Shown here: in pieces, positions 52,717 through 61,914 of the stretch
Layout: each line of letters begins with the position of its first letter
Position numbering within the stretch: the first letter of the stretch is position 1
NCBI GenBank assembly: GCA_963730065.1
Contig: CAVSQL010000024.1
Coordinates: forward strand, 1-64,000
Source: UBA9676 sp963730065
GTDB taxonomy: Bacteria > Actinomycetota > Actinomycetes > Streptosporangiales > Streptosporangiaceae
Length of the DNA stretch: 64,000 nt
Reading direction: 5' to 3'
Notes under the pieces: model-generated
The model's database searches: none
What the model saw: only the letters and a program-made list of their open reading frames with translations
Told to the model about the DNA's origin: nothing
Made by a program: the position numbers and the translations under genes

Positions 52717-55311
52717 GTGACCGACGTGGACGCGGGCGCCGCACCGCCGGGAGGGTACGACCGGACTGAACCGGTCAACATCCAGGTGGAGATGCAGCGC
52801 AGCTACATCGACTACGCGATGTCGGTCATTGTCGGCCGCGCCCTGCCTGATGTGCGGGACGGCCTCAAGCCGGTCCACACCCGCGTCCTGTACGCCATGT
52901 ACGACGGCGGGTACCGGCCCGACCGCGGGTACTTCAAGTGCTCCCGGGTGGTCGGCGACGTCATGGGCCAGTACCACCCGCACGGTGACAGCGCCATCTA
53001 CGACGCCCTGGTCCGGCTCGCCCAGCCGTGGTCGATGCGGATGCCGCTGATCGACAGCCAGGGCAACTTCGGCTCGCCGGGCAACGACCCGGCGGCGGCC
53101 ATGCGGTACACCGAGTGCCGCCTCGCCCCGCTCGCGATGGAGATGCTGCGGGACATCGACAAGGACACTGTCGACTTCCGGCCGAACTACGACGGGCGTT
53201 CCGCCGAGCCGGTGGTGCTGCCCAGCCGGTTCCCCAACCTGCTCGTCAACGGGTCCGAGGGGATCGCGGTCGGCATGGCCACCAAGATCCCACCGCACAA
53301 CCTGCGCGAGGTCGCCGCGGGGGTCCAGTGGTACCTGGAGAACTTCGACGCCTCTGACGAGGACCTGCTTGATGCGCTCATCGAGCGGATCAAGGGTCCG
53401 GACTTCCCCACCAGAGCGCTCATCGTGGGCCGCCGCGGGATCCAGGACGCCTACCGGACCGGCCGCGGCTCCATCACCATGCGTGCCGTGGTCACCGTGG
53501 ACGAGGACAAGCGCGGCCGCACCTGCCTGGTGGTCACCGAACTCCCTTACCAGGTTAACCCGGACAATCTGGCGGCCAAGATCGCCGAGCTGGTCCGCGA
53601 TGGCCGGGTCGGTGGGATCGCCGAGCTGCGTGACGAGACCAGCGGGCGGACCGGCCAGCGGCTGGTGATCGTGCTCAAGCGGGACGCGGTCGCCAAGGTC
53701 GTGCTCAACAACCTGTACAAGCACACCCAACTGCAGGAGACGTTCGGCGCGAACATGCTCGCGCTGGTCGACGGGGTGCCCCGTACGCTGCGGCTGGACC
53801 AGCTGGTGCGGCACTGGGTCACCCACCAGATCGAGGTCGTCGTCCGGCGCACCCGCTACCTGCTGCGCCGGGCTCAGGAGCGGGCGCACATCGTCCGGGC
53901 GCTGCTCAAGGCGATCGAGGCGATCGACGAGGTGATCGCGCTGATCCGGGGCAGCGAGTCGGCGGCCACGGCCCAGCAGGGCCTGATGGACCTGCTGGAG
54001 ATCGACGAGGAGCAGGCCAGGGCCATCCTCGACATGCAGCTGCGCAGGCTCGCCGCCCTGGAGCGCCAGCAGCTCATCGACGAGTACGACGAGCTCATGG
54101 CGAAGATCGCCGACTACGAGGCGATCCTCGCCGCGCCCGAGCGGCAGCGGCAGATCGTCAGCGAGGAACTGGCCGAGATCGTCACCCGTTACGGCGACGA
54201 CCGGCGGACACAGCTCGTCGCCGACGAGGGTGAGGTGCTGGCGGAGGACCTGATCGCGCAGGAGGACGTGGTCGTCACCATCACCCGGGGCGGTTACGCC
54301 AAGCGCACCAAGACCGACCTGTACCGGGCGCAGCGGCGCGGCGGCAAGGGGGTGCGCGGGGCCCAGTTGCGCACCGACGACATCGTCGAGCACTTCTTTG
54401 TCACCACCACCCACCACTGGATCCTGTTCTTCACCAACAAGGGGCGGGTCTACCGGGCGAAGGCCTACGAACTGCCCGACACCGCCCGCGATGCCCGCGG
54501 CCAGCACGTGGCCAACCTGCTGGCCTTCCAGCCCGACGAGCACATCGCCCAGGTGCTGGCCCTGCGGGACTACTCGATCGCGCCCTACCTGGTGCTGGCC
54601 ACCCGGTCCGGCATGGTGAAGAAGTCCCGGCTGACCGACTTCGACTCGCCCCGCACCGGCGGGATCATCGCGATCAACCTCCGTGATGACGACGAGGTGA
54701 TCGCCGCCCGGCTGGTCTCCCCCGAGCAGGATCTGCTGCTGGTCAGCAAGAAGGCGCAGGCGATCAGGTTCCACGCCAGCGACGCGGTGCTCCGCCCGAT
54801 GGGGCGCGCCACCTCCGGCGTGATCGGCATGCGGTTCGCGAACGGCGACGAGCTGCTCGGCATGCACGTGGTCAGGGAGTACGCCGACGTGCTGGTCGCC
54901 ACCAGCGGCGGTTACGCCAAGCGGACCCCAGCCGGCCAGTACCCGGTCAAGGGCCGGGGCGGCATGGGCGTGCTGACCGCGCAGATCGTTGCCGCCCGCG
55001 GGGAGCTGGTCGGGGCACTCATGGTCGGCCCCGACGATGAGGTGTTCGCCATCACCTCCTCCGGCGGTGTGATCAGGACCACCGCCGCCGAGATCAAGCA
55101 GTCGGGCCGGCAGACCATGGGGGTCCGGCTGATGAACCTCGCCGCCGGCGACAGCCTGGTGGCCATCGCCCGCAACGCCGAATCCCCGCACGCCGCCGTG
55201 AACGGGGATGATGCAGGTGATGAGCCCGCAGAAGGCCCGGCGGAAGGTCCCGCGGACGGCTCCGCCGACACCGACGGCCCCGGCGACGAGGGGCCGGAGG
55301 CAACGAACTGA
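52717..55311 (+). CDS. gyrA: DNA gyrase subunit A
   Basis: 864 aa from GTG 52717. The quinolone-resistance region YHPHGDSAIYDALVRLAQ is wild-type in appearance; the catalytic tyrosine is in AAMRYTECRLA. The C-terminal beta-pinwheel contains the GyrA-box-like QRRGGKGVRGAQL. The last 40 residues are acidic and repetitive (EGPAEGPADG). No intein is present. It breaks and rejoins DNA to introduce negative supercoils. Confidence 0.98.
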   Translation: MTDVDAGAAPPGGYDRTEPVNIQVEMQRSYIDYAMSVIVGRALPDVRDGLKPVHTRVLYAMYDGGYRPDRGYFKCSRVVGDVMGQYHPHGDSAIYDALVRLAQPWSMRMPLIDSQGNFGSPGNDPAAAMRYTECRLAPLAMEMLRDIDKDTVDFRPNYDGRSAEPVVLPSRFPNLLVNGSEGIAVGMATKIPPHNLREVAAGVQWYLENFDASDEDLLDALIERIKGPDFPTRALIVGRRGIQDAYRTGRGSITMRAVVTVDEDKRGRTCLVVTELPYQVNPDNLAAKIAELVRDGRVGGIAELRDETSGRTGQRLVIVLKRDAVAKVVLNNLYKHTQLQETFGANMLALVDGVPRTLRLDQLVRHWVTHQIEVVVRRTRYLLRRAQERAHIVRALLKAIEAIDEVIALIRGSESAATAQQGLMDLLEIDEEQARAILDMQLRRLAALERQQLIDEYDELMAKIADYEAILAAPERQRQIVSEELAEIVTRYGDDRRTQLVADEGEVLAEDLIAQEDVVVTITRGGYAKRTKTDLYRAQRRGGKGVRGAQLRTDDIVEHFFVTTTHHWILFFTNKGRVYRAKAYELPDTARDARGQHVANLLAFQPDEHIAQVLALRDYSIAPYLVLATRSGMVKKSRLTDFDSPRTGGIIAINLRDDDEVIAARLVSPEQDLLLVSKKAQAIRFHASDAVLRPMGRATSGVIGMRFANGDELLGMHVVREYADVLVATSGGYAKRTPAGQYPVKGRGGMGVLTAQIVAARGELVGALMVGPDDEVFAITSSGGVIRTTAAEIKQSGRQTMGVRLMNLAAGDSLVAIARNAESPHAAVNGDDAGDEPAEGPAEGPADGSADTDGPGDEGPEATN

Positions 55312-55437
55312 CCGGGAGGGACGTCATATAAGTGGCATGCCGGGGTCAGCCCGGGATCATGACGTACTACCCAATTCGGTATGGCCAGTATTGTGGCCGG
55401 TAATGTGGTTAGGGAAGCCCTGCGGGGAGGAGTGGGC

Positions 55438-56346
55438 GTGGATCACCGCGTGGAGCCACCATCGTGGCGACCCGAAGGGGCTGCGTCGGCAGTCACCGAA
55501 GAGGCCACGGCCGCGCCCGGGCCAGCGGATGCCGCCGACGAGCAGGAATCCCCCAACGGCGTCCACGACCTCAACGGAGCGGGCGGCGACCCCCAGCCGG
55601 AGGCCGCGCCCGAGCCCGACCCCGACCCGCCGGCATCGGACACGGCCACCCTCAACGGCAGCCAGGAATCCCCGGAGCCGGACGAGGACCCGATCTCTTA
55701 CAGCAAGGACGACTCGCTCAGCTACGGGAAGCCGGGCCCGGACGACTCGGCGTATACAACGGACTATCCCGCCGCCCAAAGCGGGTACAACGACGGAGTG
55801 AGCCAGAGCGGGTACAGCGACGGGCTGAGCCCTCCTGTCGGCGGGGAATCCTCAGTTCCCCCCTACCCGGCTGAGCTGCCGTCCCAGCAGCCAGCCATGG
55901 CGGCCAGCCGGGGGGGCACCGCTGCCGCGACGCAGGCACTGCCCAAGCCGCGGCCCAAGAGCAGCCTGAAGCCAGGGGCCCGGCGGGCGAACCTGGTCAT
56001 CGCCCGGCTCGAGCCCTGGTCGGTCATGAAGTTCAGCTTCCTGATGTCCCTGGTGGCATGGGTGGTGCTGTTCGTGGCGGTCGCCCTGCTCTACTACGCC
56101 CTGTCCGGGCTGGGGGTTTTCTCCGCGATCCAGCACACGCTGTCGAGCGTCACATCCAGCCAGTCGTCAGCGGGAGTGAACCTGGCCAGCTGGACGTCAG
56201 CATCCAGGATCCTCGGGTACACGATGCTGATCGGGGCGGTGGACATCATCCTCATCACCGCCCTGTCCACGATCGGCGCTGTGATCTACAACCTGGTCAC
56301 CCATCTGGGGGGCGGGATCGAGGTCACGCTCAAGGAGACCGACTGA
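55438..56346 (+). CDS. DUF3566 transmembrane protein
   Basis: 302 aa from GTG 55438, which has GGGGAGGAG 5 nt upstream; ATG 55381 in frame lacks a ribosome site. About 170 N-terminal residues are disordered, with repeats such as SGYNDGVSQSGYSDGLS. The DUF3566 domain (ARRANLVIARLEPWSVMKFS) has two membrane helices and ends GGGIEVTLKETD. The family always follows gyrA in actinobacteria (Rv0007 position); its role is not well known. Confidence 0.9.
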   Translation: MDHRVEPPSWRPEGAASAVTEEATAAPGPADAADEQESPNGVHDLNGAGGDPQPEAAPEPDPDPPASDTATLNGSQESPEPDEDPISYSKDDSLSYGKPGPDDSAYTTDYPAAQSGYNDGVSQSGYSDGLSPPVGGESSVPPYPAELPSQQPAMAASRGGTAAATQALPKPRPKSSLKPGARRANLVIARLEPWSVMKFSFLMSLVAWVVLFVAVALLYYALSGLGVFSAIQHTLSSVTSSQSSAGVNLASWTSASRILGYTMLIGAVDIILITALSTIGAVIYNLVTHLGGGIEVTLKETD

Positions 56347-56429
56347 CCCGTGGCCCGGCCAGATGCGGTAACCTTTCCCGTCGGCGTTCCCCACCGGGAT
56401 CTCGCATCCGCCCGGGGCGCCAGCGAGCC

Positions 56430-56506
56430 GGGCCTATAGCTCAGCCGGTTAGAGCGCATCCCTGATAAGGATGAGGTCGGTGGTTCAAGTCCACCTAGGC
56501 CCACCA
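56430..56506 (+). tRNA. tRNA-Ile(GAT)
   Basis: 77 nt with encoded CCA. Acceptor GGGCCTA/TAGGCCC, D stem GCTC/GAGC, anticodon stem CATCC/GGATG around loop CTGATAA (anticodon GAT), T stem GGTGG/CCACC. It lies after gyrA-DUF3566 as in other actinobacteria. Its last 48 bp are repeated at 59851-59898, showing that it has served as an integration site. The usual tRNA-Ala neighbour is not in the window. Confidence 0.97.
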
Positions 56507-56576
56507 CCCAAACACCCAGGCCAGCCGCCAGATCGACGGGCCCTGCCAACACCCTCACGAGGCACGCTTGCTCTTT

Positions 56577-56593
56577 CGTGCCCGCTGCGTGCC
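56577..56593. repeat. Arm-site-like motif CGTGCC-N5-CGTGCC, left junction
   Basis: Located 71 bp after the tRNA-Ile 3' end. The surrounding 24 bp (56576-56599) match 59737-59760 at 22 of 24 positions. On the minus strand the same DNA reads SGTQRARKSKRAS and then stops, which resembles the C-terminal end of an integrase, so it may also be an int gene relic. Confidence 0.6.
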
Positions 56594-56740
56594 CGATCGC
56601 TTCCCTCCGGAGCGGCCAGTTGACGCTTTGGCGCTGGGCTGTAGCTCCTGCCGGGCGAGCTTGCTCATTCCTCTCCGAGCCGGGCCGGCGACGACACGAC
56701 GGAGCTTGAACCGCAAGGTGACGACGAGATCGGGCCTGCT

Positions 56741-57361
56741 TCACTTCACGACACGGAAGGTGAGATGCGTCACCCCAGCGCCCTCGATCACCCTAGTGCG
56801 CTCCAGGTCGATCGGCCCGGTGCCGAGGTGGTCGAACAACGAGACGCCGCCTCCGAGCAGGACCGGCACCAGGTCGATGTGGATCTCGTCGAGGAGTCCC
56901 GCTCGGATGCACTGCTGCACGATGCTCGCCGCGCCCACGCCGACGTCCTTGTCACCGGCGACCGCTTGGGCTTGCGCCAGGGCGCTTTGGAGTCCGTCGG
57001 TGACGAAGGTGAACGGTGATCCTTCGTAGACCCACTCTTGTGGGACCGAGCTGCTCACCACAAAGACCGGGACATCCAAGGGGTGTTTGCCCCCCCACCC
57101 ATGGGTGAGGTCGAAGGTCCTTCGACCAAACACCAACGCCCCGGTCGTTTCACGCGTCTCGCGGAGGAACTCGGCGGTCGGCGCCGAGACCCTAAAGACC
57201 ATGTCGGTGCCAGGCAGCGGGTATTCGGTGTCGCCAGCGCCGTACCAGGCCAAGAGCCGCTCGCCGCCGACCCCCATGGGTGCCTCAGGGCCGTCGTTCG
57301 GCCCACTGATAAACCCGTCGAGCGAGACTCCGAGCCCGGTGCGGACCTTCCCCATGTTCAT
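56741..57361 (-). CDS. Dihydrofolate-reductase-like (RibD C-terminal domain) protein
   Basis: 206 aa from ATG 57361 with GAGAGGAGC upstream. It begins VRTGLGVSLDGFISGPND; later TTGALVFGRRTFDLTHGWGG, PVFVVSSSVP and DEIHIDLVPVLLGGGVSLF. This is the NADPH-binding RibD_C/YwjB-like family, often called deaminase-reductase; most members have no assigned substrate. It is the first gene of island I and points toward the tRNA. Confidence 0.85.
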   Translation of the reverse strand: MNMGKVRTGLGVSLDGFISGPNDGPEAPMGVGGERLLAWYGAGDTEYPLPGTDMVFRVSAPTAEFLRETRETTGALVFGRRTFDLTHGWGGKHPLDVPVFVVSSSVPQEWVYEGSPFTFVTDGLQSALAQAQAVAGDKDVGVGAASIVQQCIRAGLLDEIHIDLVPVLLGGGVSLFDHLGTGPIDLERTRVIEGAGVTHLTFRVVK

Positions 57362-57566
57362 GCTCCTCTCCCGTTGTCTGCGCCAAGTCAGCGGACCCCC
57401 AACTCCGGCGTCGTCATGCGCGGCGTCGGTGTGGGCGCCAAGCGCGAGAGTTCGGTGGCAACGTCGTGAGCAGCATAAGGGGATGAGGTCAGGAGCGTCC
57501 CGGCAGTGTCTCAGATGTGCGGCGTGCAGCCTCAGTCAAGCTTCGGAACAACTGTAGGCGGCGTCA

Positions 57567-57830
57567 GGGCCAGTCAACAGCAAGGTGAACAACAACACCG
57601 CAGGCGGCGACGGCGGCGGCATCGCCAACGGCATACCGCTGCCCGGCCCGATGCCCCTGTCCGGCGGCCAGCTGACCTTGAATCACAGCCAGGTGACCGG
57701 CAACACCGCCGCCCACGGCGGAGGCATCTTCAACAACGACGGAACCGTCACCCTGTCCGCGACGTCTGTCACCGGCAACAACCCGGACAACTGCGAGCCG
57801 CCGGGCACCATCCCCGGCTGCACCGGCTAA
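57567..57830 (+). pseudogene. C-terminal fragment of a Pmp-like/right-handed beta-helix protein
   Basis: The open stretch contains NSKVNNNTAGGDGGGIANG, SQVTGNTAAHGGGIFNNDG and ends VTGNNPDNCEPPGTIPGCTG, which are repeats and C-terminus typical of large secreted beta-helix proteins of actinomycetes. Only the last two repeats remain, with no ribosome site or signal peptide. The upstream part (57362-57566) has no continuing frame, so this is a truncated relic, probably cut during island rearrangement. Confidence 0.7.
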
Positions 57831-57946
57831 CCGCCTGGGGCGGCAGCTACCGGTAACGGGCTGGCCCGGAGTTAGCATGCCGGGCCTGCCGTCGGAGCGT
57901 GCAGCTCGGCCGTGCCACCAGGATGATTACAGTGTTACTGTGACGT

Positions 57947-58411
57947 ATGAGTGGGCTGCCGACCCTGTACGAGTGGGCTGGAGGCCGTCCGGCCATAGCT
58001 CGCCTGATCGATTGCTTCTACGACCGAGTCGAGCGCGATGAGCTGCTCAGTCCGTTCTTTCCCGGCGGCGTCAGCGAGCAGCACCGTGAGCACGTGACGA
58101 CCTGGTGGTCCGAGGTGTTCGGCGGCCCGGCCGACTACACCGATCGGCTTGGCGGCTATCCCGCGATGCTCACCCACCACCGCAACCTCAACATCACTGC
58201 CGAGCAGCGCTTCCGATTTTCGTCGCTGATGAGCCTGGCGGCCGACGACGCCAAGCTACCGGCGGACTCCGAGTTCCGCGCGGCATTCGTCGGCTACCTG
58301 GAATGGGGCACCCGCCTGGCCATGCACAATTCGCAGCCCGGCGCAGATGTTGCCCAGCAGGCTCCCGTCCCGCACTGGGGATGGGGCGTGGCCCCTCCCT
58401 ATCAACCATAG
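57947..58411 (+). CDS. Group II truncated hemoglobin
   Basis: 154 aa from ATG 57947. LYEWAGGRPAIARLIDCFYD, then SEQHREHVTTWWSEVFGGP, GGYPAMLTHHRNLNITAEQR and EWGTRLAMHNSQPGA, ending VPHWGWGVAPPYQP: the trHbO-type pattern with the proximal histidine in LTHHRNL and conserved Trp residues. It binds O2 or NO at heme. No ribosome site is clear; the AT-rich TACAGTGTTACTGTGACGT before it may give a leaderless transcript. Confidence 0.88.
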   Translation: MSGLPTLYEWAGGRPAIARLIDCFYDRVERDELLSPFFPGGVSEQHREHVTTWWSEVFGGPADYTDRLGGYPAMLTHHRNLNITAEQRFRFSSLMSLAADDAKLPADSEFRAAFVGYLEWGTRLAMHNSQPGADVAQQAPVPHWGWGVAPPYQP

Positions 58412-58881
58412 ACAACGAATCCCGCATGTCCGCCGACTTCTAAAGCCGTGGCGGGCCAGGCTGGCAGCCAAGATCGGCGTGCCATTAACGTGCCATTACC
58501 CAGAGCGAATAGGGGTCAGCTACGGCTACCAGCGGCTACCCGAACGCGCAGGTCAGGGCCTATGACCGGGCTGTGCGGGCAGCCTTCCAAGCTGGTCATG
58601 AGGGTTCGATTCTGAGTCTGGTCCACAGTGTCGTTGCCTCAGGCCCCGCTGTGCGCCGAAAGCCGCTTATGGGTCAGGCCCACGGCTTCTGAGGTTGCCA
58701 GTACCGATCCCAAGGCCGCCTGTCACGCGGTATCTGGAAGCGCGGACGTGTATAACGTCGTGGAGGCGGGCCGCTTCGTGACGATGGGCCAGGTGGGCCT
58801 AACCGCTGGGTCAGCGAAGTCGTTCAGCCCGTCGCCCGTTCGATCGCCCGCAGGACCGGACAGCCGGAGGCGAGACGGTAG
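58412..58881. other. Gene-free segment with arm motif and degenerate tRNA-like core
   Basis: No convincing gene. CGTGCC-N5-CGTGCC lies at 58478-58494. About 100 bp later, GGTCATGAGGGTTCGATTC (from 58593) followed by CTGGTCCAC resembles the T-arm and 3' end of tRNA-Ile in a decayed form. This may be an older att site inside island I. Confidence 0.4.
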
Positions 58882-59613
58882 ATGGCAGCAGCGTTCGGCT
58901 GGGGAACCCTGGCGGCTTCCTCGCTGGTGATCGGCGCGCTTGTCGCGCTCCGCTTCCGCATCAGTTTGCGCGTGATCGGGCTGATCTTGGCCTTCGGCGC
59001 AGGCGTGCTGATCAGCGCGGTCGCGTTCGACCTGGTGGAGGAGGCGGTCAGCAAGTCCCACGGTCACGGGGCGGCGATTGCCGGCCTGTTCGCCGGCTGC
59101 GCGGTCTTCTTCGGCGGCGACTGGCTGATCGACCACTTCGGGGGGGCGGACCGTAAGGACGCTGACGGCGGCCAGGCGAACGGCTCCGCGCTGGCCATCG
59201 TGCTCGGGACGGTGCTCGACGGGATCCCCGAGTCGATGGTGATCGGCCTGACGATCTTCCAGGGCGGGGCGGTGGGCGCCGCCTACCTGACCGCGGTCTT
59301 CATCTCCAACCTGCCCGAATCGATCTCCTCCACCTCCGGCCTGGTCACCGGCGGCTGGAAGAAGTCGCGAATCCTGTGGATGTGGATCGCGATCGCAGTG
59401 ATCTCCGGGCTCGCCTCGCTGGCCGGGTACGGCCTGTTCCAGCACTCCTCACCGGGCACCGTCGCCTTCGTTCTTGCCTTCGCGGCCGGTGCGATCCTCA
59501 CCATGCTCGCGGACACGATGATGCCCGAGGCCCACCAGCACGGCGGCAAGCTGGTCGGGGTCGTGACGACGCTCGGATTCGCGATCGCGGCCACAATCCA
59601 TCTGCTCGATTGA
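58882..59613 (+). CDS. ZIP-family metal transporter
   Basis: 243 aa from ATG 58882, seven to eight membrane segments. The metal-path motifs are in LGTVLDGIPESMVIGLTI (helix 4) and FISNLPESISSTSGL (helix 5); a His-containing loop SKSHGHGAA follows helix 2-3, and MMPEAHQHGGKL comes near the end. It probably imports or moves zinc, iron or manganese across the membrane. It is the last gene of island I. Confidence 0.88.
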   Translation: MAAAFGWGTLAASSLVIGALVALRFRISLRVIGLILAFGAGVLISAVAFDLVEEAVSKSHGHGAAIAGLFAGCAVFFGGDWLIDHFGGADRKDADGGQANGSALAIVLGTVLDGIPESMVIGLTIFQGGAVGAAYLTAVFISNLPESISSTSGLVTGGWKKSRILWMWIAIAVISGLASLAGYGLFQHSSPGTVAFVLAFAAGAILTMLADTMMPEAHQHGGKLVGVVTTLGFAIAATIHLLD

Positions 59614-59737
59614 GTCACCGGGCGCGACGGCGCTGACAGTGGCAGTCCGCCTCGTAGAGTCGGAGGCAGCCACGAGGAGGACGGGCGAGCCTCAGGACCA
59701 GGACCAAGCATGTGCCTACTCCTGCGGATCACACGGT

Positions 59738-59754
59738 CGTGCCCGCCACGTGCC
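59738..59754. repeat. Arm-site-like motif CGTGCC-N5-CGTGCC, before the second att copy
   Basis: Ends 113 bp before the AGGTCG of the tRNA-Ile fragment at 59851-59898. Part of a 24-bp segment (59737-59760) shared with the left junction at 22 of 24 positions. Confidence 0.6.
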
Positions 59755-59850
59755 CGATCGGGTGGTCGGCCAGGGACCGCCACGGTCACTCGCGGACAAA
59801 CCGATAGGCTCGCCGACCTGGGTCGCAGCACGTAGCGGCCGTGGCCGATG

Positions 59851-59898
59851 ATCCCTGATAAGGATGAGGTCGGTGGTTCAAGTCCACCTAGGCCCACC
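59851..59898 (+). repeat. tRNA-Ile 3' fragment, att copy 2 (right end of island I)
   Basis: 48 bp identical to tRNA-Ile 56458-56505, from the anticodon stem (ATCCCTGATAAGG) to TAGGCCCACC. Sequence on either side differs from the tRNA locus. It is the expected product of integrating an element that restores the tRNA 3' end. Confidence 0.92.
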
Positions 59899-60105
59899 CA
59901 GGTCACAGCCCTCCGGCTCTCGGAGTGCGGGTTCGTGACAACACCAAATGACAACAACGCCTAGGTTCCAGCCTGGCCGAACAGCCGGCCGCTTTCAGAG
60001 TGTGAACGGGTTCCCTGAATCGACCGTCGCAAGTCTGCTGCCGGGCGCCGATTTGGCGCGATTGGCGGCTGGATCCGTGCTGTCCGGCGGGTGCCGCCGC
60101 GGCGG

Positions 60106-60899
60106 TTAGCCGGCCTGCAGGACGAAGAACAGGAAACCCAGGAAGCGCGGCTTGGCCGCGATGTCGTCGGGGAACAGCTCGCGGGCGGCCGGCGCGGGCG
60201 CTGGCTCGCTGATGACCGCCATCCGGAAGCCGGCCGCGGTGAAGGCGTCGGTCATCGCGTGCAGCGGCCGGGTCCAGAAACGCAGCAGCGCGGTCTGGCC
60301 GTCCGCGGTCCACTCAACGACGTAGTTGTAGGTCGCGAAATAATCGGGCTCGAGGCCGGCCTCGCGGTGCCACAGATTCTCTGCAAAGGGATGGTTGACG
60401 GACACGATCAGCCGTCCGCCGGGCTTGAGCACGCGCCGCAGCTCGGCTAGTGCCGGCCCCCAGTCCTCCAGGTAGTGCAGGACCAGGGAAGCCGTGACGT
60501 CGTCGAACGTGTCGTCGGGGAGGGGAAGCGGGCTGCCCAGCTCGGCTACCAGCAGGTCCGCGTCGTCACCGAGCCGGCGCCGGGCCAGCTCCAGCATCCC
60601 GGCGCTTTTGTCGATGCCGGTCACGATGGCGCCCCGGTCGCGCAGCGCCGCGAGCAGAGGGCCGGAACCGCAGCCGACGTCGAGGATCCGCGGCCGGCCA
60701 CGTCCCCGGCGAGGGCCAGCATCGCGGGCCGCTCGTAGTGGGCATTGATGAGGCTGGCCTCGTTGTCGGCGGAGTACGCCTCGGCGAAGCTGTCATAGTC
60801 GTTGATCCCCGGCGGATCTGCAGACACAGCGGAGAACGAGACGAGCCTGGTGGAGATCCCCGCGCGGGGAACTTCGTGGTCGGCAGGCATGCGGTCCAT
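60106..60899 (-). CDS. Class I SAM-dependent methyltransferase, apparent frameshift
   Basis: The N-terminal frame (ATG 60899 or 60890; start unclear, no ribosome site) reads NDYDSFAEAYSADNEASLIN. At about 60686-60700 the frame changes, and another frame continues RILDVGCGSGPLLAALRDRG (SAM motif I), then VTGIDKSAGMLELARRRLG, FDDVTASLVLHYLEDW and VLKPGGRLIVSVNHPF to the stop at 60106. All motifs of a ubiE-like methyltransferase are present if joined. Substrate unknown. Confidence 0.75.
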
Positions 60900-61006
60900 G
60901 CTGGCATGCACCGTTATGCACGGCCACCGGATCCGGATGCGTTCAGCGTCCCAGGCGGCCAGGACGGCGGATCAGCGGCCCTTCCCCGAGCGCCGTAACG
61001 CCAGGT

Positions 61007-61093
61007 GCGGTCAGAACTCACGAACATCCAGGATTGCTGAGTTTTTCCGGCGCGGTCAGAACCCGCAAACAACCGCGGTCAGAACTCGCGAAC
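61007..61093. repeat. Three direct copies of a 19-bp repeat
   Basis: GCGGTCAGAACTCACGAAC (61007-61025), GCGGTCAGAACCCGCAAAC (61052-61070) and GCGGTCAGAACTCGCGAAC (61075-61093). Spacings are 45 and 23 bp. They sit between the divergent methyltransferase and hypothetical genes and could be iterons, operators or relics. Confidence 0.7.
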
Positions 61094-61178
61094 CAAATCA
61101 CCCCGCCGGGCGGCAACGTCCGGGTAGCGGCAGGCCGGGAGCTTGGCACGCCGCGCCGCCTGGGCGGACAATGCCGAG

Positions 61179-61775
61179 ATGGCTCGTGACGACGGCGAGG
61201 CCCAGTTGCAGCGGCTAGTCCTTCTGCGCCTTCTGGACGGGGAAAGGCCCTCGGGGGCGCTCGAGTGGGTGTCCCCTGTCGCCCCGGCTGTTACCCAGGC
61301 TGCTGTCGGGGCCGGGCATTGGGCCGCCGGGCACCGGCAGCGGGCCCTGGCAGCGTGGGCAAGCGCTGCTGGCTTCGGGCTGGTGGCGTGGGGCCTTGGC
61401 GCCGAAGCGCCGACCCGGGCCGAGGCGCAAAAGAACATCGAGCAGCAAAAGGACCTGCTGCGTAAGCGTGGCCTACAGGTGCCGGCTACCGCCGTCCGGA
61501 CGGAAACATCAATGGCACGCAGGCGATTGTGGAACGCCCTGGACGCCCTTGGGCCCTCGATACGGATGGTCCTCGGCGTGCGGTCGGGCCTGCGCCACCC
61601 GCGGCGGCTGACGGTGCTCGCGATCGCCGACGAAGCCCCGTTCGCTGTGTTCTATGGCCTGCGGGTGCCCCGGGCCGTGCAGCGGCGCAGGCCGAGGATC
61701 GCCGCTGGCTCAGCCCTGGTCGTAGCCGGAGCGGTAGCCCGGCTGCGGGCAGCATCGGCTGAACCGCTCCGGTAA
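61179..61775 (+). CDS. Hypothetical protein
   Basis: 198 aa from ATG 61179 (MARDDGEAQLQRLVLLRLLD); TTG 61143 upstream is an alternative. It has a weakly hydrophobic stretch at about 55-75 (ALAAWASAAGFGLVAWGLGA), a coiled-coil-like QKNIEQQKDLLRKRG segment, and a basic C-terminal half ending with a hydrophobic ALVVAGAVARL. No family is recognised and no ribosome site is clear, so it is a moderate-confidence gene in island II. Confidence 0.5.
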   Translation: MARDDGEAQLQRLVLLRLLDGERPSGALEWVSPVAPAVTQAAVGAGHWAAGHRQRALAAWASAAGFGLVAWGLGAEAPTRAEAQKNIEQQKDLLRKRGLQVPATAVRTETSMARRRLWNALDALGPSIRMVLGVRSGLRHPRRLTVLAIADEAPFAVFYGLRVPRAVQRRRPRIAAGSALVVAGAVARLRAASAEPLR

Positions 61776-61914
61776 CAGCAGGCCCGTAGCGGCCACCGCG
61801 ACAAGAGAACACCGGGAAACCCCGCGGCACCTGCCTACGAACCCCCCTTCATGAGCCCCCGGCCGCGTAGTCGGGCGTACGTTGCGCACTAAATGAGCCA
61901 ACTCGGGTCATAGG

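Larger units (their letters stand above)
56458..59898. mobile_element. Island I: att-flanked element remnant at tRNA-Ile
   Basis: 48-bp perfect direct repeats (56458-56505 within tRNA-Ile and 59851-59898) bound 3.4 kb. Inside are a reductase-like gene, a truncated beta-helix fragment, a truncated hemoglobin and a ZIP transporter, but no recombinase. CGTGCC-N5-CGTGCC motifs occur just inside both ends (56577 and 59738) and once in the middle (58478), as expected for integrase arm sites. It may be a cis-mobilisable remnant of a larger element, or two nested ones. Confidence 0.75.

Noticed and set aside
51910..55191. Long minus-strand open frame opposite gyrB and gyrA
   Set aside because: Antisense shadow of unmistakable gyrase genes; no domain or ribosome site.
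56286..56744. Minus-strand open frame over tRNA-Ile with the peptide GLGGLEPPTSSLSG
   Set aside because: This peptide is the well-known spurious translation of tRNA genes in databases; no gene is called.
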